The notes below the pieces were generated by a model. That model was not told the DNA's origin. It ran no database searches and saw only the letters and a list, made by a program, of their open reading frames with translations. 64,000 nt of DNA from DATJPR01 sp963811705. Lineage in GTDB: Bacteria > Bacteroidota > Ignavibacteria > UBA10030 > UBA6906. The translations under genes were made by a program, and so were the position numbers. The stretch covers positions 558,001 through 622,000 of the forward strand of contig CAWESL010000002.1 of NCBI GenBank assembly GCA_963811705.1, given 5' to 3'. This document shows positions 27,827 through 37,211 of this stretch, one piece after another (positions within the stretch are counted from its first letter, which is position 1; each line of letters opens with the position of its first letter).

Positions 27827-28366
27827 ATGGTTGAATCTCTTCGTCGCTCCGCAGGCATGGGATTGTCCCGGTGGACGTTCCGATCCGAGAAGGCGCCGGT
27901 CACCCCCTTCACCGGAGCGGTCTCCAACGCCCATCATGCACTCCTGGTCATGCCGCTCCCGGAGTTCGATCTTCACCTCATTACACCGGTCATTGACGTG
28001 CTTCGGAAGAGATTTCACGACAAGCACATCACCGTTGTGACGCCGCTCCACAGCGTCGAGCTCATGCATCTCCTCCCCCAGGGACGATTCATCCGCATCG
28101 AGGAGACCGAAGTCAGCCCCCTCTATCTTCCGAGGCCGGCGTTTCTTAAACGCCTCCCACGGACTGACTACGACCTTGCCGTCGACCTGAACCTTGATTT
28201 CTTACTTCCCTCGGGATATATTTGTATGAAATGTAACGCGCGCGTGCGCGCCGGGTTCGGTGTCCGACATGCCGAACTGTTCTACAACTTCCTGGTTCAC
28301 ACACAAGGCACACAGAGTCGCAAGCGCACCTACGAGCGCATGGCGGCCTGCCTGTCGATGTTCTGA
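27827..28366 (+). CDS. Glycosyltransferase-9-like protein, truncated form
   Basis: A 179-residue protein resembling the N-terminal half of heptosyltransferase/GT9 proteins. It has a beta-alpha-beta start (HALLVMPLPEFDLHLITPVIDVLR), HITVVTPLHSVELMHLL, and the typical YDLAVDLNLDF line followed by RVRAGFGVRHAELFYNF. The C-terminal donor-binding half is absent, so enzymatic activity is doubtful. It could be a conserved short family of this lineage. It sits between ligA and a STAS gene with small gaps, in the same operon. Confidence 0.6.
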   Translation: MVESLRRSAGMGLSRWTFRSEKAPVTPFTGAVSNAHHALLVMPLPEFDLHLITPVIDVLRKRFHDKHITVVTPLHSVELMHLLPQGRFIRIEETEVSPLYLPRPAFLKRLPRTDYDLAVDLNLDFLLPSGYICMKCNARVRAGFGVRHAELFYNFLVHTQGTQSRKRTYERMAACLSMF

Positions 28367-28380
28367 CGCAAGGAGTCTGT

Positions 28381-28692
28381 ATGCAATTTGAGATCCACAA
28401 AGGGACCGGCTCTGTCACACTCATCCTGAAAGAACGCCGACTCGATTCCGCCGTGGCCTCGGAGCTGAAAGGGGAGTTCCTCATCCTGTGCAAACCCAAA
28501 TTGGGTCTGCTCGTCGTGGACCTGAACGATGTGGAGTTCTGCGACAGCAGCGGATTGAGCGCTCTCCTCATTGCCGACCGGAAAATGAAGGAGCACGGCG
28601 GAAGGGTGCGACTGATCAACGTCCACAAAAAAGTGAGCAGCTTGATCAAGATCTCCATGCTCGACAGGGTGTTCGATTTGGGCGGCGAGTAA
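28381..28692 (+). CDS. STAS-domain anti-sigma factor antagonist
   Basis: A 103-residue single STAS domain of the SpoIIAA/RsbV type. The phosphorylatable Ser lies in EFCDSSGLSALLIA. The flanking LVVDLNDV strand and final VFDLG helix fit the family. It would take part in partner switching with an anti-sigma kinase, which is not in this window. AAGGAG precedes the ATG by 6 bases. It is the last gene of the rodZ-ligA run and converges on pyk. Confidence 0.9.
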   Translation: MQFEIHKGTGSVTLILKERRLDSAVASELKGEFLILCKPKLGLLVVDLNDVEFCDSSGLSALLIADRKMKEHGGRVRLINVHKKVSSLIKISMLDRVFDLGGE

Positions 28693-28712
28693 AGCGGCGG
28701 TGCGTGCCGCTT
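28692..28712. terminator. Hairpin between convergent STAS gene and pyk
   Basis: Arms aagcggc / gccgctt around a 7-base loop lie between the two stop codons. There is no U-run, so this is a weak or accessory terminator. Confidence 0.35.
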
Positions 28713-28716
28713 CCAG

Positions 28717-30162
28717 TCAGGCGATGCGTTCGACCTTGATGAAGTTCGTGGAGCCCCTCGCGAACAACGGCTGCCCCGCGAGCAACACCACGGAATCCCC
28801 CCGACGGACAACTCCTTCCTTGACCAGGCGTTCCTGAATTTGCTGCAACGCGGCATCGGAATCCGCACTCAGGCTTTCGATCACGAACCCGCGCACTCCC
28901 CAGAAGAGGTTCAGCATCCTGAGCGTCCCCGGCGCAAGCGTCAGGGCGATGATCGGCGGGTCAGGCCGGTAGCGCGACAGCACGCGCGCGGTTTCGCCGG
29001 AATGCGTCAGCGTGACAATTGCGGCGGCCTTCAGATGATCGGCAAGCATGCACGCCGCCCGCCCCAGCGCATGGTGCTTCTCCCCGAGTTCGGCGGGCGG
29101 AACGATCACCGTCTCCGTCAGCCCCGCCCGTTCCGACTCCACTTTGACGATGATGCGATTCATGATCTCCACCGCTTCGACGGGATACGCTCCCACCGAT
29201 GTTTCCCCGCTCAGCATCACCGCATCACACCCGTCCACAACCGCGTTCGCGACGTCGCTCGTCTCCGCCCGGGTGGGGGTCGGGTTTTGAATCATCGATT
29301 CGAGCATCTGAGTTGCAACGATGACCGGCTTCCCGACGCGATTACACTTGTTGATGATCCGCTTCTGAAGCATCGGGACATCCTCCGGCGGAAGCTCCAC
29401 GCCGAGATCCCCGCGGGCCACCATGATGCCATCGGCCTCCGCGATGATGGCGTCGAGATCGTCGATCGCCTGCGGTTTTTCGATCTTCGCAATGACCCCG
29501 ACCAGGGTCTGAACGCTCTTCTGCCGTTCGGTAATTTCACGCCTGAGCTGACGAATATCGTCCGCGGTGCGGACGAAGGACAGCGCGACATAATCAATGT
29601 CGTTCGAGAGGCCGAACGCGAGATCGTCCAGGTCCTTGGCGGTATACGAAGGCGCGCTCACCGCGACGCCCGGGAGATTGATCCCCTTGTGGGGAGAAAG
29701 CTTCCCTCCCACGAGGATCACACAGCGAACCTCCCGCCCGTTAATCGCGAGAACCTTCAGACGAATCTTCCCATCATCGAGCAGGATGATTTCCCCGGTG
29801 GAAACATCCGACGGGAGATTGGCAAACGTCGTGGATAATCGTTCCGCGGTGCCGGGCTGTCCGTCCGTGGCGATCACGGTCTCCTTCCCCGCAATGAGTT
29901 CCACCACGGGGGCCTGAAGATCGCCGATCCGGATCTTCGGTCCTTGAAGATCCTGGAGAATAGCGATCGTCTGACCCGTCTGCGCCGACGCAGCGCGGAC
30001 GTTGCGGAACGCCGTTAAGTGTTCCTCATGCGTCCCATGCGAGAAATTCAGCCTTGCTACATCCATCCCGCCCGCGATGAGACGGACCAGGGTCGGGACA
30101 TTAGAAGATGCGGGACCAAGCGTGCAGACGATTTTCGTTTTGCCGGAACGGGCGAGTGCCAT
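28717..30162 (-). CDS. pyk: Pyruvate kinase
   Basis: Converts phosphoenolpyruvate and ADP to pyruvate and ATP in glycolysis. The 481 residues cover the full enzyme: N-terminal TKIVCTLGPASS, DVARLNFSHGTHEEH, PKIRIGD, B-domain, the ADGIMVARGDLGVELP active-site loop, KPVIVATQMLESM and MLSGETSVGAYPVEAVEIM, then the C-terminal regulatory domain. Its ATG is only 4 bp after the sirtuin stop, so it is the last gene of an acylase-sirtuin-pyk operon. Confidence 0.97.
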   Translation of the reverse strand: MALARSGKTKIVCTLGPASSNVPTLVRLIAGGMDVARLNFSHGTHEEHLTAFRNVRAASAQTGQTIAILQDLQGPKIRIGDLQAPVVELIAGKETVIATDGQPGTAERLSTTFANLPSDVSTGEIILLDDGKIRLKVLAINGREVRCVILVGGKLSPHKGINLPGVAVSAPSYTAKDLDDLAFGLSNDIDYVALSFVRTADDIRQLRREITERQKSVQTLVGVIAKIEKPQAIDDLDAIIAEADGIMVARGDLGVELPPEDVPMLQKRIINKCNRVGKPVIVATQMLESMIQNPTPTRAETSDVANAVVDGCDAVMLSGETSVGAYPVEAVEIMNRIIVKVESERAGLTETVIVPPAELGEKHHALGRAACMLADHLKAAAIVTLTHSGETARVLSRYRPDPPIIALTLAPGTLRMLNLFWGVRGFVIESLSADSDAALQQIQERLVKEGVVRRGDSVVLLAGQPLFARGSTNFIKVERIA

Positions 30163-30166
30163 GGGA

Positions 30167-30928
30167 TTACGCTTTCTTTATGATCTGCACGATGCGACGA
30201 TGGATTTCCGGAAGAATGGCCCCCGAAGGTCCTTGGAGAAACCAATCGGCCTGATCCGTGAGCGGCGTCGGGTCGGGGTTGATTTCCACGAGCAGTGCGC
30301 CGCTTCGCTTTGCGAGTAACGGCAACGACGCGGCCGGATAGACTACGGCCGATGTCCCGATGGAGAAAAAAACGTCGGCTTTCGAAGACGCTGCAACGGA
30401 CCCTTCCCATTCGTCTTCGGGGAGCATCTCACCAAACCACACAACGTCCGGTCGGATCGTTCCGCCGCACGCACAGCGGGGAATGCCCCCCTTCTCCGGC
30501 GCCACGACATCCGGGAAAGCTTTCGCGCATTGCATGCAATAGCTGCGTTCAATGTTGCCGTGCAGCTCGAAGATGCGCTTGCTCCCCGCCCTCCGGTGAA
30601 GATTGTCGATGTTTTGTGTGACCACCGTGAACCGGGGGAACAGCTCCTCCATGTTCGCAAGTGCGATATGGCCCGGGTTCGGCACCACCGCACTGATGAT
30701 CGTCCGCCGGTGCGCATACCACTCCCACACGAGCGCAGGGTTCCGCATGAATGCTTCCATGCTTGCGAGCTCTTCGGGCTTGAACTTGGACCATATCCCT
30801 TCCGGGCCGCGGAAGGTCGGGACGCCGCTTTCCGCGGAGACGCCCGCACCCGTAAACGCCACCACCGCTGTTGCGACGGCGAGCCGTTCGATGAGGGCGG
30901 CCGGGATGTCCGGAGTCTGTTGGTTCAT
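30167..30928 (-). CDS. cobB: NAD-dependent protein deacylase (sirtuin, class III-like)
   Basis: A 253-residue sirtuin. NAD binding is by GAGVSAESGVPTFRG (27-41) and TQNIDNLHRRAG (105-115); the catalytic His is H123 in ELHGN. The zinc site is C131, C134, C152 and C154. Y71 and R74 (WYAHRR) match the Tyr-x-x-Arg pair that gives SIRT5 and CobB preference for succinyl- and malonyl-lysine, so desuccinylase activity is inferred. The start at 30928 overlaps the acylase stop (ATGA); the longer frame to 31003 lies inside the acylase gene. Its position directly before pyk may reflect metabolic control. Confidence 0.93.
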   Translation of the reverse strand: MNQQTPDIPAALIERLAVATAVVAFTGAGVSAESGVPTFRGPEGIWSKFKPEELASMEAFMRNPALVWEWYAHRRTIISAVVPNPGHIALANMEELFPRFTVVTQNIDNLHRRAGSKRIFELHGNIERSYCMQCAKAFPDVVAPEKGGIPRCACGGTIRPDVVWFGEMLPEDEWEGSVAASSKADVFFSIGTSAVVYPAASLPLLAKRSGALLVEINPDPTPLTDQADWFLQGPSGAILPEIHRRIVQIIKKA

Positions 30929-33327
30929 GGCAGCAAACGGAGGGTTTCGGCGTGTTCCGGCGGCTTGCCCCATTGTTCCACGCGAGTCGTGCCGTTCAAC
31001 CACAGGGGCACCTGATCAGCGTAATGATCCTGGAAGACCTGCCCGGATTCTCCGCCGGGAATCACCGCGCGCGTCTCGCCCGTGGAAAGAGAGAAGATTT
31101 GCCGGAAGGAGGGCCCCACGGTCACTTCGAACGGTGCGTTGAAATCATATTCGCCGCTGATGAGGGCGGTGCTCGCACCCGCCACAGGGTAGGGTCCCAC
31201 ATCGAAGATCCGGTCGAGCGGTTTCTTCATGCCGAACGGATGATGCAGGGTGACCGTATGCACTTCCCCCCACCGCCATCGTTTCATGTCCGTCCCCAAT
31301 TGCCCGCGAAGAATGCTGTCCGCCTCGCAAAGGCTTTTTCGGAGGATGATGTCCCGCGTTTCGATCTGCGGCGTCGTGACGTCGTCGAACCATCCTGCAG
31401 GATCATCGCGCAACAACGCCGTGATGACCCTGATCGGGACATTCGTCAGCAGGACCCAATCATGGAAGAGATCGTTCCCCATTTCGTCGACGAAGGTGTT
31501 GCGGAGCAATCGGATGATGAACTCTTCGAAAATCGTCGTCGCAATGTCATCCGTCCCGAATGCACAATTCCAGTTGGTGAAATACTCCATGAATCGTGTC
31601 TCATCGGGGATGCCCAGGGCACTGTCCTTCTCGGTCTGGAGAATGAAGGGAAGAATCTCCTTTGCCCACAGAGACGTCGCATCCGTCTGCATGCGCCCGA
31701 AATCGTCGGGGGTAAACCTGGCAGTGTCGGCCCCCAGGAGCTCGCGAAGGCGCTGAATGCGGGCCGGTGGCTCCCAGAGATCGGAAATGGTGTAGGGATA
31801 GCTGTCGTCCACAAGTTTGTTGTTTGCGCTTGCGATGTACCCGGAGGACGGGTTGTAGACGTGCGGAAGTTCTCGAAACGGGATGTATCCCTTCCAATCT
31901 GAATCGCGGTCCCACCCGGGAACCGGGAGGATCGAATGCTGCCCGGGACGAATCGGAATTCTGCCCGCGCACCAGTAGCCGATGTTGCCGTCAACGTCCG
32001 CATACACGAAGTTCTGAGACGGGCAGGCAAAGAGCCTCAGGCCATCGGTGAATTCGCCCCATGACGTTGCGCTGTCCATGGCGACGAACGCCGCCAGCGA
32101 ATTATCCGGTTCGTCACCGGTCCATCGCATGCTTGCGACGTACGGAGCGCGCCCCATTTGAAGTCCCGCGTTGACATCAGTCACGATCGGGCCGTGCCGG
32201 GTGATGCGGATCTGCACCGGCACCGCGTCCTCCCCCCGGACGGCGATTTCTTCTTTGAGGATCGTCATCGGGTACCATTGCCCTTCGGAGAAGCAACGCG
32301 TCGAGTCTGTTGAATCAATGCGTTCGATGTAGAAGTCGGCGTCATCGGCCATGACATTCGTGACACCCCAGGCGATCCTTGCGTTACGTCCGGCGATGAC
32401 GGCGGGCACCCCGGGGATTGCCATGCCGGCAACGGTTACGGACGGAGACTTCAGCGCGATCTCATACCATCGGGAGGGAAGCTCGAGCCGTAAATGGGTA
32501 TCATTGGCCAGCAGCGCTGATCCGTTGGCAGAGCGTCGGGGCGAGACCGCCCACGCATTGCTTCCGCCCCGCATGTCCGCCGTACCGGACATTGCTGCAT
32601 ACTGCTGGGCGGTCTTCAAAAACGGCCGGACTCCCTCGGCGTACGCCTTCCACACCGAGGCCGGGATTTCCGGAGGGACGTCACTTTCATACCCGGGATA
32701 AATCGCAAGCACTTTGTCGAGCCCCAACCGCGCGACGAGCTCGCCGTAGGTCAGATCTGTCCACCACGAGAGGTTCAATTCCCAGGCCAGGAGCTTACCG
32801 ACAAGCAACGAATGCTCCGGCTGCCATGGCTCCGGGCTGTACCGGAGCAGGTCAAACTCCACGGGCAGACGGCCTTGCGCCGAAGCAATGAACGCATTGA
32901 CGCCGTCCGCATACCATTGCAGGCGGCTTCGCATCTCCGGGGTAAGCACCTTTTCTTCTTCATTGACGGAACGGCTCAGCCCGACGGTCCGGAACATCCG
33001 GTCGATCGCCACCGTCGCCGGGCCGAAGATCTCCGACAATCGTCCCATCGCCGCGCGTCGTTCGAGATCCATCTGCCAGAGACGGTCCTGCGCCTGCACA
33101 AATCCGAATGCCATCATGAGGTCATGGTCGTTCCTGGCGTCGATGTGCGGCACCCCGAAGGCATCACGAACGACAACCACAGAGTCTCGCAGACCCTGCA
33201 GCCGGAAGTCCCCCACGGTCTGTGGAAACGATCGTTGGATTTCAGAACGGACAAACAGAGCCAGGGCGACGAGGATAATCAGAAGGGCGATCAGGCTTCC
33301 GGCGAGAATTCGGGCGCGTTTGTTCAC
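30925..33327 (-). CDS. Penicillin acylase family (S45) N-terminal nucleophile hydrolase
   Basis: An 800-residue precursor with an N-terminal membrane/signal segment (about 8-27: ILAGSLIALLIILVALALFV). The alpha part shows RDAFGVPHIDARNDHDLMMA and AQDRLWQMDLERR. Autocleavage would expose Ser256 in GGSNAWAVSP as the beta-subunit nucleophile; NDTHLRLELPS and the conserved Asn-rich TNVMADDADFY follow. Family members hydrolyse penicillins, acyl-homoserine lactones or other amides; the substrate here is not predictable. It heads the operon with the sirtuin and pyk. Confidence 0.9.
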   Translation of the reverse strand: MNKRARILAGSLIALLIILVALALFVRSEIQRSFPQTVGDFRLQGLRDSVVVVRDAFGVPHIDARNDHDLMMAFGFVQAQDRLWQMDLERRAAMGRLSEIFGPATVAIDRMFRTVGLSRSVNEEEKVLTPEMRSRLQWYADGVNAFIASAQGRLPVEFDLLRYSPEPWQPEHSLLVGKLLAWELNLSWWTDLTYGELVARLGLDKVLAIYPGYESDVPPEIPASVWKAYAEGVRPFLKTAQQYAAMSGTADMRGGSNAWAVSPRRSANGSALLANDTHLRLELPSRWYEIALKSPSVTVAGMAIPGVPAVIAGRNARIAWGVTNVMADDADFYIERIDSTDSTRCFSEGQWYPMTILKEEIAVRGEDAVPVQIRITRHGPIVTDVNAGLQMGRAPYVASMRWTGDEPDNSLAAFVAMDSATSWGEFTDGLRLFACPSQNFVYADVDGNIGYWCAGRIPIRPGQHSILPVPGWDRDSDWKGYIPFRELPHVYNPSSGYIASANNKLVDDSYPYTISDLWEPPARIQRLRELLGADTARFTPDDFGRMQTDATSLWAKEILPFILQTEKDSALGIPDETRFMEYFTNWNCAFGTDDIATTIFEEFIIRLLRNTFVDEMGNDLFHDWVLLTNVPIRVITALLRDDPAGWFDDVTTPQIETRDIILRKSLCEADSILRGQLGTDMKRWRWGEVHTVTLHHPFGMKKPLDRIFDVGPYPVAGASTALISGEYDFNAPFEVTVGPSFRQIFSLSTGETRAVIPGGESGQVFQDHYADQVPLWLNGTTRVEQWGKPPEHAETLRLLP

Positions 33328-33351
33328 ATTGCTCTGAAAAGGAGGGTGGGG

Positions 33352-33391
33352 AAAGAAAAAGTCCGTCTGAGCATTTCAGACGGACTTTAAT
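33352..33391 (-). terminator. Rho-independent terminator after FadL/PorV-like gene
   Basis: Perfect 13-14 bp arms (aaagtccgtctga / tcagacggacttt) with a 4-base loop. On the minus strand the stem is followed by TTTTTCTTT. It terminates the envelope gene cluster and lies just upstream of the acylase gene. Confidence 0.9.
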
Positions 33392-33421
33392 ATATCCAAA
33401 GGCAAATATTTGTTCAAGGAC

Positions 33422-34879
33422 TCAGAAACGGTGTGTAAACGTCGCAAGGACGAGATTCGAAGTGACCTTTTCCTGGACAGGGGAGGTCGCATCGTAATTC
33501 ACGCGAAAATCATTCCTCCAACCATAGGCATAGGCCAGGTCGATCATGGAGGATTCTCCGAGCGAGAATCCAAGACCGCCGGTCACATACTTCTGGTTGA
33601 ACGTCGAGGGGTCTCCCTTGTAAATTGACGGATTATAGATGAATCCGCCACGCAGTCTGACGCCAAGAGGCTGAATCTCATATTCCGCACCCCCGCGGAG
33701 GTTCACCGTTCCCTGAAATGTCGTTGCAAAGTCGGGGTTCTGATCCAGGACGTCCTGGTTCGCATTTGCGAATTGGGTCTGGGTCCAGTCCGTATACTCG
33801 GCGTCCGCAGAAAGGACTAAGTTGTGCAGAATGACCGATGCCGACGCGCCGAAGACCCACGGAGTGGTAACGTCATACTTGGACGAACCGTTGTTCCCTT
33901 TGATCGGACCATACGTATTGGCGCCCGCGACCGAAGTCCAGAAGACGCTCGTTGCCGTGGTCCCGAAGGATTCGTCGATATTGAACGCCGTTGGTGTCTT
34001 GATGGTGAACCCGATTCTGTACTTGTCGGGCTCGCGGTACATCAACCCAAACTTTGCATTGAAGCCGGAGATGTTGTCATCGATAAAGTCGGTAACGTCG
34101 AGTGCTCGGAGATCGTAGAAGGACCCGTTGAACTGGAATCCCTGGTGCGCGAGCTTTGTATCCTCTTCCTTGTAGGTTCGGTCGTAACGATACGACCCGC
34201 TCACGTAGGTGAGCGTGACGCCAACGGAGAGATTCGGCCCGACATCCATCGCTCCCCCGAACATCCAGTTGTTGAGTCCTCCGGACTCGGTGACTGTTCC
34301 GGACTGTGTGAAATTCCCCTTGATCGGACTAACGAAATTGCCGGTCACCGTGTCAATCGTCGCGAGTTGAAGCTGCTCGGCAAGCGAGATTTCCGGCGGG
34401 TACGGAGATCCATCGGGAGCCCACCCGGCAGACTGAATGATGCTGCTGTTGGGATTGTATCCCGAGAAACTCATCCCCGTCGTGAAGTTCGATTGCCGGG
34501 TATAGCCGAAGGCGAGGGAAAAGCTCCCCCGTCGGACAGGAACAGGAAGGACAAAGCCGAGAGTGTTCAGATTTGTTGCGTTGGCAGTGCCCGTCTGTTG
34601 ATTCCCGAAGAAGGTACTGACATCCTGAGGAGCCAGATAGGACAGCCCGAAAGAGAATTCCCCCAGTTGCACCTGTGCGAGACCCGCCGGGTTCCAGTAC
34701 AGCGCGGAATAGTCGTTTGCCACACCACTGTAAGCATCACCCATGCCCAATGCCCTGGCGCCGACTCCGAAACCGGGCATCGCCAGCCTCTGGGCGTCTT
34801 CCACAAATTGCGCTGATGCGATGGTCGGAAGGGCCACGAGCAAAGTCGCGATCGTGAATCTTACCGTGCGAAGTTTCAT
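33422..34879 (-). CDS. OmpP1/FadL-family outer-membrane barrel (PorV-like N-terminus)
   Basis: A 485-residue protein with a signal peptide ending ASAQF. Residues about 37-70 read GVGARALGMGDAYSGVANDY and ALYWNPAGLAQ, the conserved hatch of FadL-type channels and of PorV/UPF0164 proteins. A beta-rich barrel follows, ending in THRF with a C-terminal Phe. It may carry hydrophobic substrates, or act as the T9SS shuttle PorV; the second role is only inferred from the lineage and the T9SS cargo nearby. It is last in the gene run and followed by a strong terminator. Confidence 0.85.
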   Translation of the reverse strand: MKLRTVRFTIATLLVALPTIASAQFVEDAQRLAMPGFGVGARALGMGDAYSGVANDYSALYWNPAGLAQVQLGEFSFGLSYLAPQDVSTFFGNQQTGTANATNLNTLGFVLPVPVRRGSFSLAFGYTRQSNFTTGMSFSGYNPNSSIIQSAGWAPDGSPYPPEISLAEQLQLATIDTVTGNFVSPIKGNFTQSGTVTESGGLNNWMFGGAMDVGPNLSVGVTLTYVSGSYRYDRTYKEEDTKLAHQGFQFNGSFYDLRALDVTDFIDDNISGFNAKFGLMYREPDKYRIGFTIKTPTAFNIDESFGTTATSVFWTSVAGANTYGPIKGNNGSSKYDVTTPWVFGASASVILHNLVLSADAEYTDWTQTQFANANQDVLDQNPDFATTFQGTVNLRGGAEYEIQPLGVRLRGGFIYNPSIYKGDPSTFNQKYVTGGLGFSLGESSMIDLAYAYGWRNDFRVNYDATSPVQEKVTSNLVLATFTHRF

Positions 34880-34991
34880 ACGTTCCTCTTCAAGAAGACA
34901 TAAGGTACCTTCCCCCGCGCCGATCGGTTGGACTCCGGCTGTTTGCGCAGGAGATTATCCCACCACCTCCATACCACACCCACCCCCATGG

Positions 34992-35888
34992 TCAGCGACG
35001 ATGACCGCCGCCACGCGAGCCGCTGCCGCTATTGCCGCCACCCTGCGACGACCCTCCACCACGACTCCCTTCCCCACCGGATGATGACGGGGGTGGGGTG
35101 TAGCTCCTCGGTGGTGGTGAGTAGCGCTCACCGCCGCCCGAACGCGTGCCGCCTGACGGTGGCGCGGGGTGAGACGGTGGAGGCGGAACATACCGCGACG
35201 TCCCGGAACGTCGCGTCGTTGTTGCGCTTCGTCCCTGATGTCCTGTCGTGCGCGTTGTGCCGGCACGGTTAACCGCAGCGCCTGCATTCCCACGCGACGT
35301 CGCAGCGGGAACGGTACGCACCGAACCACTGCTTCTCCCCGTCGGCAATGCTGTTGCACCCGTGCGGGTCGGGGTGTATGCTCCTCCCGAATATCCGTTC
35401 ACAGAGCCCGATCGCGTCCCCCCGATCATCCGGGTATGACCGAACGTTCGTGTCGCTCCGTACCCGGACCCTCCGGCCGCGTAACCATACCCGCCGCCGT
35501 AGCCGTTTCCGTAGCCGTAATATCCCGCCCCATAACCGTAGTATCCGTATCCGGAGTATGGATAATACCACCCCGGCGTGTAGTACGGATTGTAGTACCA
35601 CGGGTCATAAGAGTCCCAATTGTACCACAGAGAAAAACCGGGTCGATACCAGGGATTGGAATAGTATGAGCTGTTGTAGTACGAAGGATAATAGAATTGA
35701 TCCCGGTCCTGTTGGTATTGTTGGTCCGTATAATCACTCTCTGTCGTATCGGCAGGGTTGGCGTAATTCTGATCGTCATACGTTTGGTCGTTGGATTCCT
35801 CCTGTTGCACCGTGCCGAATTGCGTGTAGCACCCGGCAAGTGCCAGCGAGGACACAACGACGAATGGAATCAACCAATGCTTATCCAT
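34992..35888 (-). CDS. Gly/Tyr-rich low-complexity lipoprotein
   Basis: A 298-residue protein starting MDKHWLIPFVV at 35888 (GGAGG upstream), with lipobox LALAGC. Residues about 45-100 are rich in Tyr, Asp, Gln and Asn; about 100-150 is a GYGYYGYG-type repeat; the rest is Ser/Thr/Gly/Pro-rich, with PPPPS and GGGS clusters at the end. No folded domain is recognised. The composition suggests an extended, surface-exposed or matrix-like polypeptide. The frame is well supported by signal peptide and RBS, whereas the antisense frames here are shadows of its compositional bias. Confidence 0.8.
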   Translation of the reverse strand: MDKHWLIPFVVVSSLALAGCYTQFGTVQQEESNDQTYDDQNYANPADTTESDYTDQQYQQDRDQFYYPSYYNSSYYSNPWYRPGFSLWYNWDSYDPWYYNPYYTPGWYYPYSGYGYYGYGAGYYGYGNGYGGGYGYAAGGSGYGATRTFGHTRMIGGTRSGSVNGYSGGAYTPTRTGATALPTGRSSGSVRTVPAATSRGNAGAAVNRAGTTRTTGHQGRSATTTRRSGTSRYVPPPPSHPAPPSGGTRSGGGERYSPPPRSYTPPPSSSGGEGSRGGGSSQGGGNSGSGSRGGGHRR

Positions 35889-36057
35889 GAATGTACCTCC
35901 GCTAAGCTTGGATCCGCTGCAATTAAGGGCAATATCGGTGCCAAGAACCGGCCGGGAAAAGATCGCAAAATCGGGAGGAATACCGCAATCCTCCAGATCA
36001 CACTGCCCCCACTGTTTCATTTCCTGTACAACGAAGTGTGTACCAAAACGAACAATA

Positions 36058-36843
36058 TCAAAGTTCGCGCACATACTCAAGGTGCACGGTCCGGCTTACC
36101 CCGGAGGAATTCCGTTCATTCTGCAGAAGATCCTTGAAGTCGAAACCGATCGTGAGCCCGCCGCCGAGGGAACAATTGATCGCGGCATTCAAAAAGCCGC
36201 GTCCCTTTCCCGATGCGTTGATGTTGCTGTCATTCAATCCGGCGTTGTACTCGCCGACAACGGAAAGGAACGGACCGAGGGTCTTTTCCGCTCCGAGAAA
36301 GAAGTTCACTCCCCCGTTGCCATCGGCGTTTTCGAGGGAATAGTTGGCGCCACCATGAAGCGTGAAATACCCGAGCATCAGAAAATTCTTACTGAGGACC
36401 GCGAAGAAACCCGGGGATTTGATCTGGTATCTGCTCCGGCTTTTATCATAGGACCCTTTTCCCTGGGAATCGAATCCGATGAGCAACGCGGGGAGGGCAA
36501 ACGATTCTTCAAGCGGCCTGACGCGGAGATTAAACCCCGGGACCTGGTTCATCACCGCGGGCGATGAGCCGATGACTCCGGTCCCGCCGTACGCGATCCC
36601 GAGCGATACGCGATCGAACACACCGATCGAACATCCAAGAAGCATTCCGCCTTCATTATAGAAGTCGACATCGATCGCAACCGAACCTTTGGCCACGAGT
36701 CCCGCGGTCGGCATATCGACGATGGAGCGCGGTTCGATGCGCCCCCCTGTGCCGGCCGATCCTCCCTGACTCGACGCATGACTCACAGACAGGAGGAAAA
36801 GAGCGGCGGGAACCACCATATGTCTCATCCGGGGAGGGATCAT
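36058..36843 (-). CDS. Predicted outer-membrane beta-barrel protein
   Basis: A 261-residue protein with a signal peptide ending near HASSQ. Alternating hydrophobic strands follow (VAIDVDFYNEGGMLLGCSIG, FDRVSLGIAYGG, FLMLGYFTLHGGANYS). It contains VGEYNAGLNDSN, recalling YjbH-type exported barrels. The function is unknown. Its ATG directly abuts the stop of the frameshift-extended amidohydrolase frame, which supports both that extension and operon membership. An alternative ATG lies 5 codons in. Confidence 0.7.
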   Translation of the reverse strand: MIPPRMRHMVVPAALFLLSVSHASSQGGSAGTGGRIEPRSIVDMPTAGLVAKGSVAIDVDFYNEGGMLLGCSIGVFDRVSLGIAYGGTGVIGSSPAVMNQVPGFNLRVRPLEESFALPALLIGFDSQGKGSYDKSRSRYQIKSPGFFAVLSKNFLMLGYFTLHGGANYSLENADGNGGVNFFLGAEKTLGPFLSVVGEYNAGLNDSNINASGKGRGFLNAAINCSLGGGLTIGFDFKDLLQNERNSSGVSRTVHLEYVREL

Positions 36844-37211
36844 TTATTCCGGCCCAACGTCATCATCTCCGAACTCAAGTCGGACGTGCTTCGGGAGCTC
36901 GGGCTTATGAATTTTCCGCTCGGGCTGCGGCGGCGGTTGTTCAGAAGGTTCTGTCGAGGCGTGACCGTGTTCGGCCTTCTCTTCAGCAGGCGATGCCGCG
37001 GGTGACCGGGGGATGATCGTAAAGCCTTCGTCATACGCCTCGGGCACCGATGACGGCGACGAGACCGGGGTCATGAACGGAATGATGGTTGCACGGTTGC
37101 TTTCCCGTTCGCTCTTCTTCGCCGCACCCGGGAGTGATGCAAGCACGTCGCGGAATTGAGAGACAATGGCAGCCTCGTCGAGATTCTGGCATCTGCCGTC
37201 GCGATAGATCG
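36844..37211 (-). pseudogene. C-terminal continuation of the amidohydrolase in a shifted frame
   Basis: This open frame continues the amidohydrolase fold: GGKTIYRDGRCQNLDE-type sequence, then AAIVSQFRDVLASLPGAAKKS, then a Pro/Glu/Ser-rich tail of about 75 residues ending DDDVGPE. On its own it has no good start codon. It joins the upstream gene if one base is restored in the G5A4 run at 37212-37220. The tail beyond the fold is unusual for the family. Treat it as the 3' part of the gene at 37071-38438. Confidence 0.75.

Noticed and set aside
35169..35669. Arg/Pro-rich plus-strand frames opposite the Gly/Tyr-rich lipoprotein
   Set aside because: Products of the repetitive codons of the real gene on the other strand, which has a signal peptide and a good RBS.
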